From Hyphomicrobiaceae bacterium (lineage in GTDB: Bacteria; Pseudomonadota; Alphaproteobacteria; Rhizobiales; Hyphomicrobiaceae): 64,000 nt of DNA. The notes below the pieces were generated by a model. The model was not told the origin of the DNA and did not search any database. It worked only from the letters and a program-made list of their open reading frames with translations. The position numbers and the translations under genes are program-made. Location of the stretch: assembly GCA_022844275.1 (NCBI GenBank), contig JALHMB010000002.1, positions 62,001-126,000 of the forward strand, given 5' to 3'. Positions 53,155 through 61,647 of the stretch are shown piece after piece. How positions within the stretch are numbered: position 1 is the stretch's first letter; every line of letters begins with the position of its first letter.

Positions 53155-54026
53155 CGCGGCACCTCGTGCAGAGCGTGCCCGCCCTCGGTCGCCTCCGCGC
53201 GGCGGCTCTCGCAGTAATCCGTGTCGGAGCACACGAACATGCGGCCGCCGCGATCGTCCGTGACGACCTCGTCGAGATAGATGCCTTCCGATCCACAGAG
53301 CGCACAGCCGCGGTCGAATTTCGTCGGCTCGAAGGGATGATCCTCGAAATCGAGGCTGACAACCTTCGTGTAGGGAGGCAGCGCATAGATGCGCTTCTCG
53401 CGGCCGGCGCCGAAGAGTTGGAGCGCCGGACACATGTCCATCTTCGGATTGTCGAACTTCGGCGTCGGCGAAGGATCCATGATGTAGCGCCCGTCCACCT
53501 TGACGGGATAGGCGTAGGTCGTGGCGATATGGCCGTGGCGCGCGATGTCCTCGTAGAGCTTCACGTGCATGAGGCCGTAGTCCTCGAGCGCGTGCAGGCG
53601 CCGGGTCTCGGTCTCGCGCGGCTCGAGGAAGCGCAGCGGCTCCGGGATCGGCACCTGGTAGACGAGGATCTGCCCTTCGCCGAGCGGCGCCTCGGGAATG
53701 CGATGGCGCGTCTGGATGACGGTCGCTTCGCTCGTATGGGTGGTCGTTGCGATGCCGGCTGTGCGCTCGAAGAACTTCCGGATCGACACGGCGTTGGTCG
53801 TGTCATCCGAGCCCTGGTCGATGACTTTGAGCGTGTCATCGGCGCCGAGCACGGAAGCCGTCACCTGCACGCCGCCGGTGCCCCAACCATAGGGCATCGG
53901 CATTTCGCGACTCGCGAACGGCACCTGATAGCCAGGTATGGCCACGGCCTTGAGCAGGGCGCGGCGGATCATGCGTTTCGTCTGCTCGTCGAGATAGGCG
54001 AAGTTATAGCTGGCCGCGTCGCTCAT
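53151..54026 (-). CDS. phnJ: Alpha-D-ribose 1-methylphosphonate 5-phosphate C-P lyase PhnJ
   Basis: 291 residues from the ATG at 54026, in four-base overlap with phnI. Radical SAM C-P lyase. The iron-sulfur cysteines fall at Cys241, Cys244, Cys266 and, for the thiyl radical, Cys272 (C-x2-C-x21-C-x5-C), the same numbers as in the E. coli enzyme. The N-terminal NFAYLDEQTKRMIRR and MPMPYGWGTGG are conserved. It cleaves the C-P bond to give alkane and ribose cyclic phosphate. Intact. Confidence 0.98.
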   Translation of the reverse strand: MSDAASYNFAYLDEQTKRMIRRALLKAVAIPGYQVPFASREMPMPYGWGTGGVQVTASVLGADDTLKVIDQGSDDTTNAVSIRKFFERTAGIATTTHTSEATVIQTRHRIPEAPLGEGQILVYQVPIPEPLRFLEPRETETRRLHALEDYGLMHVKLYEDIARHGHIATTYAYPVKVDGRYIMDPSPTPKFDNPKMDMCPALQLFGAGREKRIYALPPYTKVVSLDFEDHPFEPTKFDRGCALCGSEGIYLDEVVTDDRGGRMFVCSDTDYCESRRAEATEGGHALHEVPR

Positions 54027-55120
54027 TCGGCGGCCTCCTTGCGATTTGCTTCTTCCCACTCGCGCCGCATCTGGCGGACGAGCTGCAGCTCGGCCTGGAA
54101 GTCGACGTAGTGCGGTAGCTTCAGGTGCTCGACGAAACCCGTGGCCTGCACGTTATCGACATGCGAGAGGACGAACTCCTCGTCCTGTGCGGGTGCGACG
54201 ACTTCCTCGCCGAGCTCGCGGGTACGTAACGCGCGATCGACGAGAGCCATGGACATGGACTTGCGCTCGGAATGGCCGAAGGTGAGGCCATAGCCGCGTG
54301 TGAACTGCGGCGGGCTCTCGGCGCTGCCTTTGAACTGGTTCACCATCTCGCATTCGGTGACGACGATCGTGCCGAGCGGCACCTCGAAGCCGAGTTCTTC
54401 CGGGGCCAGGTGCACCTCGACGCTGCCCATGCGGATTTCGCCCGCAAAGGGATGCGTGCGGCCGTAGCCGCGCTGGGTCGAATAGCCGAGTGCGAGCAGC
54501 AAGCCCTCGTCGCCGCGAGCTAGAGATTGGAGACGCAGGTCGCGCTCGGCAGGAAAGGCGAGCGGGTCGCGCGTCAGGTCGGCGACCGGCGCGTCGTCTG
54601 TCGCCTGCGGATTGGGCTCGATCAGGCCCTGCTCGCCGAGCAGGTCGGCTACGTGAGGCGCGTTCGCATCGTCAGCGATCGGTCTGCGTGCGGGGGCCGT
54701 CGGTTCTGCCGCTACCTCATTGAGGCTGTCGTCGAGCAGGCGGTGTGTGTAGTCGAATGTCGGACCGAGCACCTGACCACCCGGCAGATCCTTGAACGTC
54801 GCGGAGATACGGCGGCGGATCGACATCGCGCTCGTGTCGATCGGCTGCGCATAGCCGAAGCGCGGCAGTGTCGAGCGGTAGGCGCGCACAAGGAAGATGG
54901 CCTCGATCAGATCGCCACGCGCCTGCTTGATGGCCAGTGGAGCGAGGTCGCGGTCGTAGAGCGAGCCTTCCGACATGACGCGATCGACCGCGAGGGCGAG
55001 CTGCTCGCGGATCTGGTCCGTTGTCAGCTCGGGCACAGCCGGATCGCCGCGCCGCTCCTTCGCGAGCAGGGTATGGGCTGCCGCGATTGCAGCTTCGCCA
55101 CCTTTTACCGCGACATACAT
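54023..55120 (-). CDS. phnI: Alpha-D-ribose 1-methylphosphonate 5-triphosphate synthase subunit PhnI
   Basis: 365 residues. Start MYVAVKGGEAAIAAAHTLL is nearly invariant in the family; RGDLIEAIFLVRAYRSTLPRFGYA, the YTHRLLDDSL segment and GYGRTHPFAGEIRMG follow. Transfers the ribosyl group of ATP onto the phosphonate with PhnG, PhnH and PhnL. One-base gap from phnH, four-base overlap with phnJ. Confidence 0.97.
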   Translation of the reverse strand: MYVAVKGGEAAIAAAHTLLAKERRGDPAVPELTTDQIREQLALAVDRVMSEGSLYDRDLAPLAIKQARGDLIEAIFLVRAYRSTLPRFGYAQPIDTSAMSIRRRISATFKDLPGGQVLGPTFDYTHRLLDDSLNEVAAEPTAPARRPIADDANAPHVADLLGEQGLIEPNPQATDDAPVADLTRDPLAFPAERDLRLQSLARGDEGLLLALGYSTQRGYGRTHPFAGEIRMGSVEVHLAPEELGFEVPLGTIVVTECEMVNQFKGSAESPPQFTRGYGLTFGHSERKSMSMALVDRALRTRELGEEVVAPAQDEEFVLSHVDNVQATGFVEHLKLPHYVDFQAELQLVRQMRREWEEANRKEAAE

Positions 55121-55121
55121 T

Positions 55122-55721
55122 TCAGGCGGCCTCCACGATGCGGCAGGTTCTCGGGAGGGCCGCGATCTCGGTTTGGGTCGTAAAGATCAGGTCGACACCG
55201 AGAGGAAAGCGCGCGCGATTGGCCGCAAGCTGCTCCGGGAAGTCGGGAGGCAGGGGGGCAGCGCTGAAGGATGCGCACTCGCGAATGCCGGGTCCGGTAA
55301 ATTGCCAACCGCGATTGGCGAGCGTCTCGACCTGAATGATCAGAGTGGTCGATCGGTCGGGATACTCGGGTGTGCCGCTCGCGAATGCCGTGAGTGGGGG
55401 CATGTGTTCGGGCTCGGCAATGACGGCGAATTCGGCCTCGCGCCGCGCCCGCGTCAGACGCGTGCCCGTATGGAAGCGGACGAACTCGGCGATGGCCGGT
55501 ACTTCGGCAAGCGTGTCATCCAGCCAGACGCATGTCTCGTAGTCGGCAAGCGCAAGCAGCAGGCTCGCAGAGGTCGCGAAGAGTGGTGCCGGCGGTTCGA
55601 TGTGCGTGCCAAGCTGCGCGATGCGACCAGGATGCGCCATGGCATCGAGTGCGCGACGAAAGACCTTTTGTGAGTCGTGTACCGGATCGGCAAAGCCGCG
55701 CGCGACGGCGGACGTGCTCAT
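55122..55721 (-). CDS. phnH: Phosphonate C-P lyase system protein PhnH
   Basis: 199 residues from the ATG at 55721; the open frame extends to 55883 but only overlaps phnG. Conserved GFADPVHDSQKVFRRALDAMAHPGR start, LADYETCVWLD and the GPGIRECASF segment. Structural subunit of the PhnGHIJ core. Four-base gap from phnG. Confidence 0.95.
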   Translation of the reverse strand: MSTSAVARGFADPVHDSQKVFRRALDAMAHPGRIAQLGTHIEPPAPLFATSASLLLALADYETCVWLDDTLAEVPAIAEFVRFHTGTRLTRARREAEFAVIAEPEHMPPLTAFASGTPEYPDRSTTLIIQVETLANRGWQFTGPGIRECASFSAAPLPPDFPEQLAANRARFPLGVDLIFTTQTEIAALPRTCRIVEAA

Positions 55722-55725
55722 CGAC

Positions 55726-56208
55726 TTAGTCCTCGCCGCGTACGAGCGTGAAGAATTCGACCCTGGTCGCTTCCGCTTCCTCGCGGGCGACGCGTCGCTC
55801 GCTCTCGACCCGCTCTCCCACCGGAAGAACGAGATGCTGGACAATGGATCGGCGGTAGGCGGGGCGCTGACCCGCAGCTTCAAGAATGGCGGCGAGGCGC
55901 GCTCGCGTCTTGGAGCGACCGAGCAGATACGAGAAGCCCGTCTCGCCCGTGCTGAGGCGCACTGCAGCGCGCGTCACGGTCGCCTCGCCCACATTGAAGG
56001 GTGCGCCGCTCCCGCCGACGCGACCGCGCAGCATGACGAGGCCGATTTCCGCGGGGCGAATGTCGATAGCTTCGGGGGGCGGCTCGAGCGCGTCGAGGGC
56101 CGCGGTGAGTTCAGCCTCGGACGCCTGTGCGCAGATAGCCATCAGTTCCTGACGCGCGGCAACAGCACGCGCGTCCGGCTTGTCATGAATCTGCTGAGCG
56201 TCGTGCAT
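55726..56208 (-). CDS. phnG: Phosphonate C-P lyase system protein PhnG
   Basis: 160 residues. RPAEIGLVMLRGRVGGSGAPFNVGEATVTRAAVRL (positions ~51-85 in parts) with GFSYLLGRSK is the family core. First core subunit gene; 63 bases after the phosphatidylserine-decarboxylase-like gene on the same strand, with no clear promoter between, so C-P lyase may be read from the promoter near 57150. No phnF regulator gene precedes it. Confidence 0.95.
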   Translation of the reverse strand: MHDAQQIHDKPDARAVAARQELMAICAQASEAELTAALDALEPPPEAIDIRPAEIGLVMLRGRVGGSGAPFNVGEATVTRAAVRLSTGETGFSYLLGRSKTRARLAAILEAAGQRPAYRRSIVQHLVLPVGERVESERRVAREEAEATRVEFFTLVRGED

Positions 56209-56271
56209 GGCCCGTGCTCTTAGTTGCCGCTCTTAAAGCTTTTGTGACACTCCACACAGCGGCCGTTTCGC

Positions 56272-57138
56272 CTACGGCAAATACATCAGAGGCTCACCCA
56301 TACGGATGGCGCTGCCGTCCAGAATTGATGGGGCGAGCGCGAAGCCGGGCGGAGCGAGAACAATGATGGTCGAGCCGTGCTCGAACCAGCCCATTTCCTC
56401 ACCCTTGGCGAGGCCGACATCGCAGTCGCGCACCCAGGGTGTCGTGTGCTGACGGTCGGCCGGCATGTCCATGAACCGCAGCTTCAAGCCGGCGACGAGG
56501 ATGGCGGCGACGGGAACGAGGGCGAGTGTGTGGCCTGTCGCGTCGAGACGCAGGCGCAAGACGGCGCGCTCGTTGCGACAGAAGACGCGGTTCTGGCGCT
56601 TGAGCGTCGGCGGGTTCACGTTCCAGGTATCGCCGGCAATGTGACGGACCTGCTCGACGTGGCAATCATGCGGCGCGTGAAAGCGATGGTACATGCTCGC
56701 TGTGAGCCGCAAGGTGACGTACGTGCCGTTTCGATAGGTAACGGCGACCTCGGGATCGCGAACGAGCTCCTCGAGCGCATAGGTTGAGCCTTTGACCTGC
56801 AACATCACGCCATCCACGATGCGGCCGCTCGCGCCCACAATGGCGTCGGAGGGGCTCGTCAGAACGCCCGGCCGCGGGTCGATCGGACGCGCATCGTCCT
56901 TGAGCTCGCGAATGAAGCAGTCGTGCAGGCTGCGAAACGTCGTCTTGCGCGCCTCGGAGAGGTCGAGATTAGAAAACTGGAGCCAGATAGCGATGGAAAG
57001 ATCGCGCACGAGGGGCTGCTCGATTTTGGCGAGCCATCCGACGAAGCGCGTCAGCGTGCGGCGCGGAATCCTGTTCGTGAGAACGTAGTTCAGGCGGTCG
57101 TTGTCGCCGAGGCGCGCCAGTAGCGTGCGCATTGTCAT
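56272..57138 (-). CDS. Phosphatidylserine decarboxylase family protein
   Basis: 288 residues. PSD fold: FIRELKDDARPID, TSPSDAIVGASGRI, LRLTASMYHRFHAPHDC with the catalytic His region, and the self-cleavage site, which reads HGST (in WFEHGSTIIV) where most have LGST; the Ser that becomes the pyruvoyl group is kept. It should decarboxylate phosphatidylserine or a related substrate at the membrane. Unusual place: directly upstream of and co-directional with phnG, divergent by 35 bases from an aminotransferase. Confidence 0.88.
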   Translation of the reverse strand: MTMRTLLARLGDNDRLNYVLTNRIPRRTLTRFVGWLAKIEQPLVRDLSIAIWLQFSNLDLSEARKTTFRSLHDCFIRELKDDARPIDPRPGVLTSPSDAIVGASGRIVDGVMLQVKGSTYALEELVRDPEVAVTYRNGTYVTLRLTASMYHRFHAPHDCHVEQVRHIAGDTWNVNPPTLKRQNRVFCRNERAVLRLRLDATGHTLALVPVAAILVAGLKLRFMDMPADRQHTTPWVRDCDVGLAKGEEMGWFEHGSTIIVLAPPGFALAPSILDGSAIRMGEPLMYLP

Positions 57139-57173
57139 CGTCCTGTATTGTTCTTGAGATTCGTTCGGTGAAC

Positions 57174-58856
57174 ATGGAACTGAGTCTCATGACACTCGCG
57201 CTCGGTGGCTTCGGCGCCGCTGCGCTTGCCACTGCCACGGCCAAGGCGAAGACCCGCCTCGAGCTGTCGCGCGCCAAGCACCCCTCGCTGACCGGCCACG
57301 TGCGCATGTCGAAGCGCATCGCGTCGCTCATTCCGCATTACGAGTTCGGCGAGGAGCGCTTCTTCGATTGCGATGATGCGCCGGCAGATATTGCGGCCAG
57401 GCGGCGTCAGGCTTTCCACGCGCTCGCGGAGGATTACCGGGCCCGCTTCCCGCACACGATCGCGCTCAAGGGTGAGGTCAAGGGCGGCCTGTCCGACATG
57501 CAATTCACGGACGCCTACCGCGTGCCCTTCCAATTCAGCCGCATGGTTCGCGAGCAGCTCGGTGGTGGCCCGTTCCTCGAAGCCTCGAGCGGAGTGACGC
57601 TCACGGATGTCGATGGCAATCTCTACCATGACCTTGCCGGCTCGTACGGCGTGAACGTCTTTGGCTACGACTTCTACAAGCAGTGCATGGCGGAGGGCGC
57701 GGCGCGTGTCGGCACACTCGGGCCGGTCCTCGGGCTCTACCATCCCGTCATTGCCGAGAATGTCGCGCGCATTCGCGAGATCTCGGGCCTCGACGAAGTG
57801 TCGTTCCACATGTCGGGAACCGAGGCGGTCATGCAGGCCGTGCGCCTCGCCAGATATCATACGGGTCGGTCGAAGATTGTGAGATTTGCCGGCGCCTATC
57901 ATGGCTGGTGGGGTGACGTGCAGCCCGGCGTCGGCAATCCCGAGCGCGAGCGAAATACGTTTACGCTTGCCGAGATGTCGGACGCGACGCTGAGAGTTCT
58001 GCGCCGTCGGCGCGATATTGCCTGCGTCCTCGTCAATCCCATTCAGGCCATGCATCCGAATGCGAGCCCACCGGGCGACTCGGCGCTGGTCGACAGTGGG
58101 CGAGCGTCCGGCTTCGATCGCGCGGCCTATGCGGAATGGCTGCGCAAGCTCAAGGAAGTGTGCGCCGAGCGCGGCATCGTCTTTATTCTCGATGAGATCT
58201 TCGTTGGCTTCCGCCTCGCGCCGGGTGGTGCGCAGCAGTACTTCGGCGTCCGCGCGGATATGGTGACGTACGGCAAGACGCTCGGTGGCGGATATCCTGT
58301 CGGCGTGCTCACGGGGCGCCGCGAGCTCATGAAGCGTTATCGTGACGACCGGCCCGGCGACGTCTGTCTGGCGCGCGGCACCTTCAATGCACATCCGTAT
58401 GTGATGGGCGCGATGAATGCTTTCCTGCGCCGCATCGCAGAGCCCCAGTGCCAAGCGGTCTACAGGGATCTCGACGCGACCTGGGCGGCGCGTGCGGAAG
58501 CGCTCAATGCGCGTCTCGCAGCTGCCGGTATTCCGGTCGCCGTCGCCAACATGTCGACGATCTGGACGGTGCTCTATACGCGGCCTTCGCGCTACAACTG
58601 GATGTTCCAGTATTACCTGCGTAAGCATGGCCTCGCCTTGAGCTGGGTCGGGAGCGGCCGCCTCATTTTCAGCTTGAACTACACGTCGCAGGACTTCGCG
58701 GCGGCTGCAGATGGATTCGTGGCAGCGGCGGAGGAGATGGCACGCGACGGTTGGTGGTGGCAGGACGCTGATCGTGCGCCGATGAACATCAAGCGGCGCA
58801 TACTGCAGGAGATGTGGCAGCTCGGCGTACTGAAGCGGAAGGCCGTTGCAGTCTGA
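57174..58856 (+). CDS. Class III PLP-dependent aminotransferase-like protein
   Basis: 560 residues, longer than the usual ~430 because of an N-terminal ~130-residue extension beginning with a hydrophobic stretch (LMTLALGGFGAAALATATA, about 5-23) that may anchor it. PLP Lys368 in VTYGKTLGGGYP, MSGTEAVMQAVRLARYHTG and ILDEIFVGFRLAPGG are glutamate-semialdehyde-aminomutase-like. An aromatic-rich tail (WWWQD) closes it. Substrate unknown. Divergent pairing with the PSD-like gene suggests a lipid headgroup role. Confidence 0.82.
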   Translation: MELSLMTLALGGFGAAALATATAKAKTRLELSRAKHPSLTGHVRMSKRIASLIPHYEFGEERFFDCDDAPADIAARRRQAFHALAEDYRARFPHTIALKGEVKGGLSDMQFTDAYRVPFQFSRMVREQLGGGPFLEASSGVTLTDVDGNLYHDLAGSYGVNVFGYDFYKQCMAEGAARVGTLGPVLGLYHPVIAENVARIREISGLDEVSFHMSGTEAVMQAVRLARYHTGRSKIVRFAGAYHGWWGDVQPGVGNPERERNTFTLAEMSDATLRVLRRRRDIACVLVNPIQAMHPNASPPGDSALVDSGRASGFDRAAYAEWLRKLKEVCAERGIVFILDEIFVGFRLAPGGAQQYFGVRADMVTYGKTLGGGYPVGVLTGRRELMKRYRDDRPGDVCLARGTFNAHPYVMGAMNAFLRRIAEPQCQAVYRDLDATWAARAEALNARLAAAGIPVAVANMSTIWTVLYTRPSRYNWMFQYYLRKHGLALSWVGSGRLIFSLNYTSQDFAAAADGFVAAAEEMARDGWWWQDADRAPMNIKRRILQEMWQLGVLKRKAVAV

Positions 58857-58867
58857 GTGCTTCTTAT

Positions 58868-58984
58868 CCCCTCTCCTCGCAAGCGGGGAGAGGGCGAGGG
58901 TGAGGGGCAGCGGCATACACAAACGTCGGCAAATGAGGCCGCCCCTCATCCCGACCTTCTCCCCGTAAGGACGGGGAGAAGGGG
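58868..58984. repeat. Intergenic palindromic repeat pair
   Basis: Two GC-rich hairpins: CTCTCCTCGC...GCGGGGAGAG at 58870-58892 and CCTTCTCCCCG...CGGGGAGAAGG at 58955-58982, flanked by GAGGGGC (58902-58908) and GCCCCTC (58941-58947), so the whole unit is a large imperfect palindrome. This is the REP/BIME-like element common between alphaproteobacterial genes; it lies between convergent genes and may also terminate transcription. Confidence 0.7.
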
Positions 58985-59012
58985 AAAGAAGCGCCCTCAT
59001 CGTCCAGTCAAA

Positions 59013-59624
59013 TCAATGCGGGCGATGCGAGGCGATCTCCGGGTCGATCAGCTCGCCGCGCATGAGTGCGAGCGGCGCCTTGTGGTAGAGCTTAATGTCG
59101 TGGAAGGGGTCGGTCATGATCTTGAACGCCCACACGAGCCCCGCCTTGACGTCCTGGATGAAGAAAAGCTGCACGACGCGGAAAAGTACCCCCGCGATCC
59201 CGAGCGCCAGCCAGATGGTACCGACCTGGCGGGCGAAGCCCATCCAGCCTTCGTACGGCGCGAGCAGTCCACCCACCGTCGGATCGAGCAGCACGATCAG
59301 GGGCAACACCGCCCAGATCGCCATCAGCACGGCCTTGCGGAACAGGTTGTACCCAACCTTGATCTCTTCCTTGTGCTCGTGGGTCGCCTGGTTGACATGA
59401 TCGTAGTCGTGCGGCTCAAAGAAGAAGTGGCCGCTCTGGCGCGTGCACATGCCGATGATCCAGGCGATCAGCGCCGCCATCGGCGGATCGAAAAACAGCA
59501 TACCGTAGGCGACGACAAAGCTGATGGCGCTGACGAAGTGCAGCGCCTGGTTGATGCGGCTGTGGTGGTAGAAGCGATGGTCGTCCCACCGCTGCTCGCG
59601 TAGTGTCTCCATGAAGCCGGCCAT
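59013..59624 (-). CDS. His-rich multi-pass membrane protein
   Basis: 203 residues. Membrane segments at about 30-60, 96-116 and 133-156. Many His: H16, H20, H21, H29, then a cluster H66, H72, H76, H82, H84 in GHFFFEPHDYDHVNQATHEH. The spacing resembles di-iron or Fe(II) membrane oxygenases (Mpo1-like, hydroxylases), but no family is certain. Third gene of a minus-strand operon after a glycosyltransferase and a PmtA-like methyltransferase, so a lipid substrate is likely. Confidence 0.7.
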   Translation of the reverse strand: MAGFMETLREQRWDDHRFYHHSRINQALHFVSAISFVVAYGMLFFDPPMAALIAWIIGMCTRQSGHFFFEPHDYDHVNQATHEHKEEIKVGYNLFRKAVLMAIWAVLPLIVLLDPTVGGLLAPYEGWMGFARQVGTIWLALGIAGVLFRVVQLFFIQDVKAGLVWAFKIMTDPFHDIKLYHKAPLALMRGELIDPEIASHRPH

Positions 59625-59684
59625 TGCAATGATCCTTCAGTTGATGGTCTGACGTGACGAACGCGTGGACGCCAATCACCAGTT

Positions 59685-60371
59685 TCAGGCGGCGGTGATG
59701 AGTTCTCGCTTGGCCGGTGTGGCCGCGGGCAGCTTGCGGAAACGCAGAAGGGCGAAGTGACCGAGTGGCGGAAGCGGACGACGCTCGGCAAGCGAGACGC
59801 GGCCGTTCTCGGCAATCCAGTCCTCGAAGCGCGCCCAGGGAAAATCCGATCGCCAGCCGAGCCGTTCGACGACCGGCTCCAGCAGCTTCTCGACCTTGAG
59901 GCGCGCGCCGCCTTCGGCACCGACACGATTGACGACGATGAGCTCGCCGCCTGGGCGCAGAACGCGGATGAATTCGTCGAGTGCCGCTTCGGGATCCGGC
60001 ACGGTGTTGACGACGTACTGGGCAGTGACGACGTCGAAAGATCCGTCGGGGAAGGCGAGGTCCTGCACATCCATGATCGCGAGTTGCTCGACGTTCGTCA
60101 TGCGCAGATCGGTGACGCGCTGGCGGGCGACCTCCAGCATGGCGCCGGAAATGTCGACGCCGACGATGCGGCAGCGCTCGGAGTAGTAAGGCAGCGAAAT
60201 GCCAGTGCCGACGCCGACTTCAAGCACACGCCCGCCCACATCTTCGCAGGCGCTGATCGCTGCCTTCCGCGCCTTCTCGAACACGGTGCCGAAGACAAGG
60301 TCATAGACCGGCGCCCAACGGTCATAGGTCTTGACCACACCTTCTCGATCCATGGCTTTAGTCATAGGCAT
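59685..60371 (-). CDS. SAM-dependent methyltransferase, PmtA-like
   Basis: 228 residues, class I Rossmann fold. SAM motif VLEVGVGTG at 49-57, then VGVDISGAMLEVAR, VVTAQYVVNTVPDPEAALDE and LRPGGELIVVNRV. This order matches the Rhodobacter/rhizobial phosphatidylethanolamine N-methyltransferase type (PmtA), which is related to UbiE. It could make methylated phospholipids or headgroups. 60 bases downstream of the glycosyltransferase gene, same strand. Confidence 0.8.
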   Translation of the reverse strand: MPMTKAMDREGVVKTYDRWAPVYDLVFGTVFEKARKAAISACEDVGGRVLEVGVGTGISLPYYSERCRIVGVDISGAMLEVARQRVTDLRMTNVEQLAIMDVQDLAFPDGSFDVVTAQYVVNTVPDPEAALDEFIRVLRPGGELIVVNRVGAEGGARLKVEKLLEPVVERLGWRSDFPWARFEDWIAENGRVSLAERRPLPPLGHFALLRFRKLPAATPAKRELITAA

Positions 60372-60431
60372 CAGCTCCGAGGTTCAACTTCCTTCAGGTC
60401 TTCGCTTCAAGTCTTTCGGGTCCGCGCCGGC

Positions 60432-61490
60432 TCACCGGCCAGCGTCAGCACGCACGCCCGCAACCGCCTCCGGCGCGGCGCTCTCTGCGGTCACATGCAC
60501 AGGCTGGAGGTTTGCGAGGAATTGTGTGGCGCTACGCGCCCAGGAGAAGCTGAGTGCGTGCGCACGGCAGGCTTCGCGGGAGAGCGGGAGAGCATCTAGG
60601 CAGGCCTGGCGAAGATCGTTGCTGAGCGCGCCGACGGCAGCGTCTCCGATGACGTCCTGCGGTCCCGTCACCGGGAAGGCTGCAACGGGAACGCCGGATG
60701 CGAGGGCTTCGAGCTGGGCGATGCCGAACGTATCCGTCAGGCTCGGGAAGACGAAGACATCGGCCGCGGCGAGATGCGATGCAAGCGTTTCGCCGCTCAT
60801 GGCACCGAGGAAGAAAGCTTCAGGATAGCGCGCGCGCAACTCGGCTTCCTGCGGCCCATGACCGATGACGACCTTGCTTCCGGGCAGATCGAGAGAGAGG
60901 AAAGCATCCAGGTTCTTCTCGACGGCAACGCGCCCGACATTCATGAAGATCGGCCGCGGTAGATCCAGTTGGATCGCGCGCGCCGGCTGGAACAACGCCG
61001 TATCGACGCCGCGTGACCACATGCAGAGATTGCGGAAGCCGCGGCCCTCGAGCTCGGCGCGGAGCGAGGGCGTCGAGACCATCGTCGCCGAGGCGGCCAA
61101 ATGAAAGCGGCGCATGAGCGTGTAGCCCCACGAGACCGGCACCGGCAATCGCGCGGAAATGTATTCGGCAAATCGCGTCGTGAAACTCGTCGTGAAAGGG
61201 AGGCCGCGACGCAGACAGTATCGGCGCACGGCAAGGCCGATCGGTCCCTCCGTCGCGATATGGATGGCATCGGGCGCGGCGCGCGCGATGCGGCGCGCAA
61301 TCTCGCGCCCGCTCGGGATGGCGCAACGAAGGCCCGGGTATGTCGGCACGCTGACAGAGGGAAAGCCCTCGGGGGTGAGCAGCTCGACGATCGTGCCCCG
61401 CTCCATGAGGCTGCGCCGCAGGGCCTCGAGCGTACGCACGACGCCGTTGATCTGCGGATGCCATGCGTCAGTGGCTATGAGCACGATCAT
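60432..61490 (-). CDS. Glycosyltransferase family 4 protein
   Basis: 352 residues from the ATG at 61490. GT-B fold: IATDAWHPQINGVVRTLEAL at the start with the acceptor-site pattern, FMNVGRVAVEKNLDAFL and the C-terminal PSLTDTFGIAQLEALASGVPVAA, in which the second Glu of the retaining GT4 E-x7-E pair lies. Close in layout to lipid glycosyltransferases such as the diacylglycerol (Agt-like) and sulfoquinovosyl types. A PHO box on the same strand is 73 bases upstream. First gene of the operon. Confidence 0.85.
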   Translation of the reverse strand: MIVLIATDAWHPQINGVVRTLEALRRSLMERGTIVELLTPEGFPSVSVPTYPGLRCAIPSGREIARRIARAAPDAIHIATEGPIGLAVRRYCLRRGLPFTTSFTTRFAEYISARLPVPVSWGYTLMRRFHLAASATMVSTPSLRAELEGRGFRNLCMWSRGVDTALFQPARAIQLDLPRPIFMNVGRVAVEKNLDAFLSLDLPGSKVVIGHGPQEAELRARYPEAFFLGAMSGETLASHLAAADVFVFPSLTDTFGIAQLEALASGVPVAAFPVTGPQDVIGDAAVGALSNDLRQACLDALPLSREACRAHALSFSWARSATQFLANLQPVHVTAESAAPEAVAGVRADAGR

Positions 61491-61562
61491 GTTCGACCCC
61501 GTCGATCGTCTGCAGGAGATTCTTCTCGTGCAGTGTGTCGGATGAGGCCATAGCGAGTTCAC

Positions 61563-61580
61563 ATCGCAGTCATATGACAG
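61563..61580 (-). promoter_or_regulatory. PHO box upstream of the glycosyltransferase operon
   Basis: On the minus strand CTGTCAT-ATGA-CTGCGAT: first repeat perfect, second 5 of 7, spacing correct. 73 bases before the glycosyltransferase start. Confidence 0.6.
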
Positions 61581-61647
61581 TTTGCAGAAGCGAGGTGCAG
61601 GGGAGATCGACCGTAGCAACGGCAGCACTGACGGGCGCGTAGAGAAT

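Noticed and set aside
56235-56255. PHO box before phnG
   Set aside because: Only one GTGTCAC half-site is present on the minus strand; no second repeat at the required 11-base period.
57174-58856. Aminotransferase as PhnW
   Set aside because: PhnW is a class V enzyme; this is class III with the GKTLGGG Lys motif and an N-terminal extension.
57135-59000. 621-codon open frame on the minus strand
   Set aside because: It lies opposite the class III aminotransferase, has no family motif, and reflects high GC codon structure.
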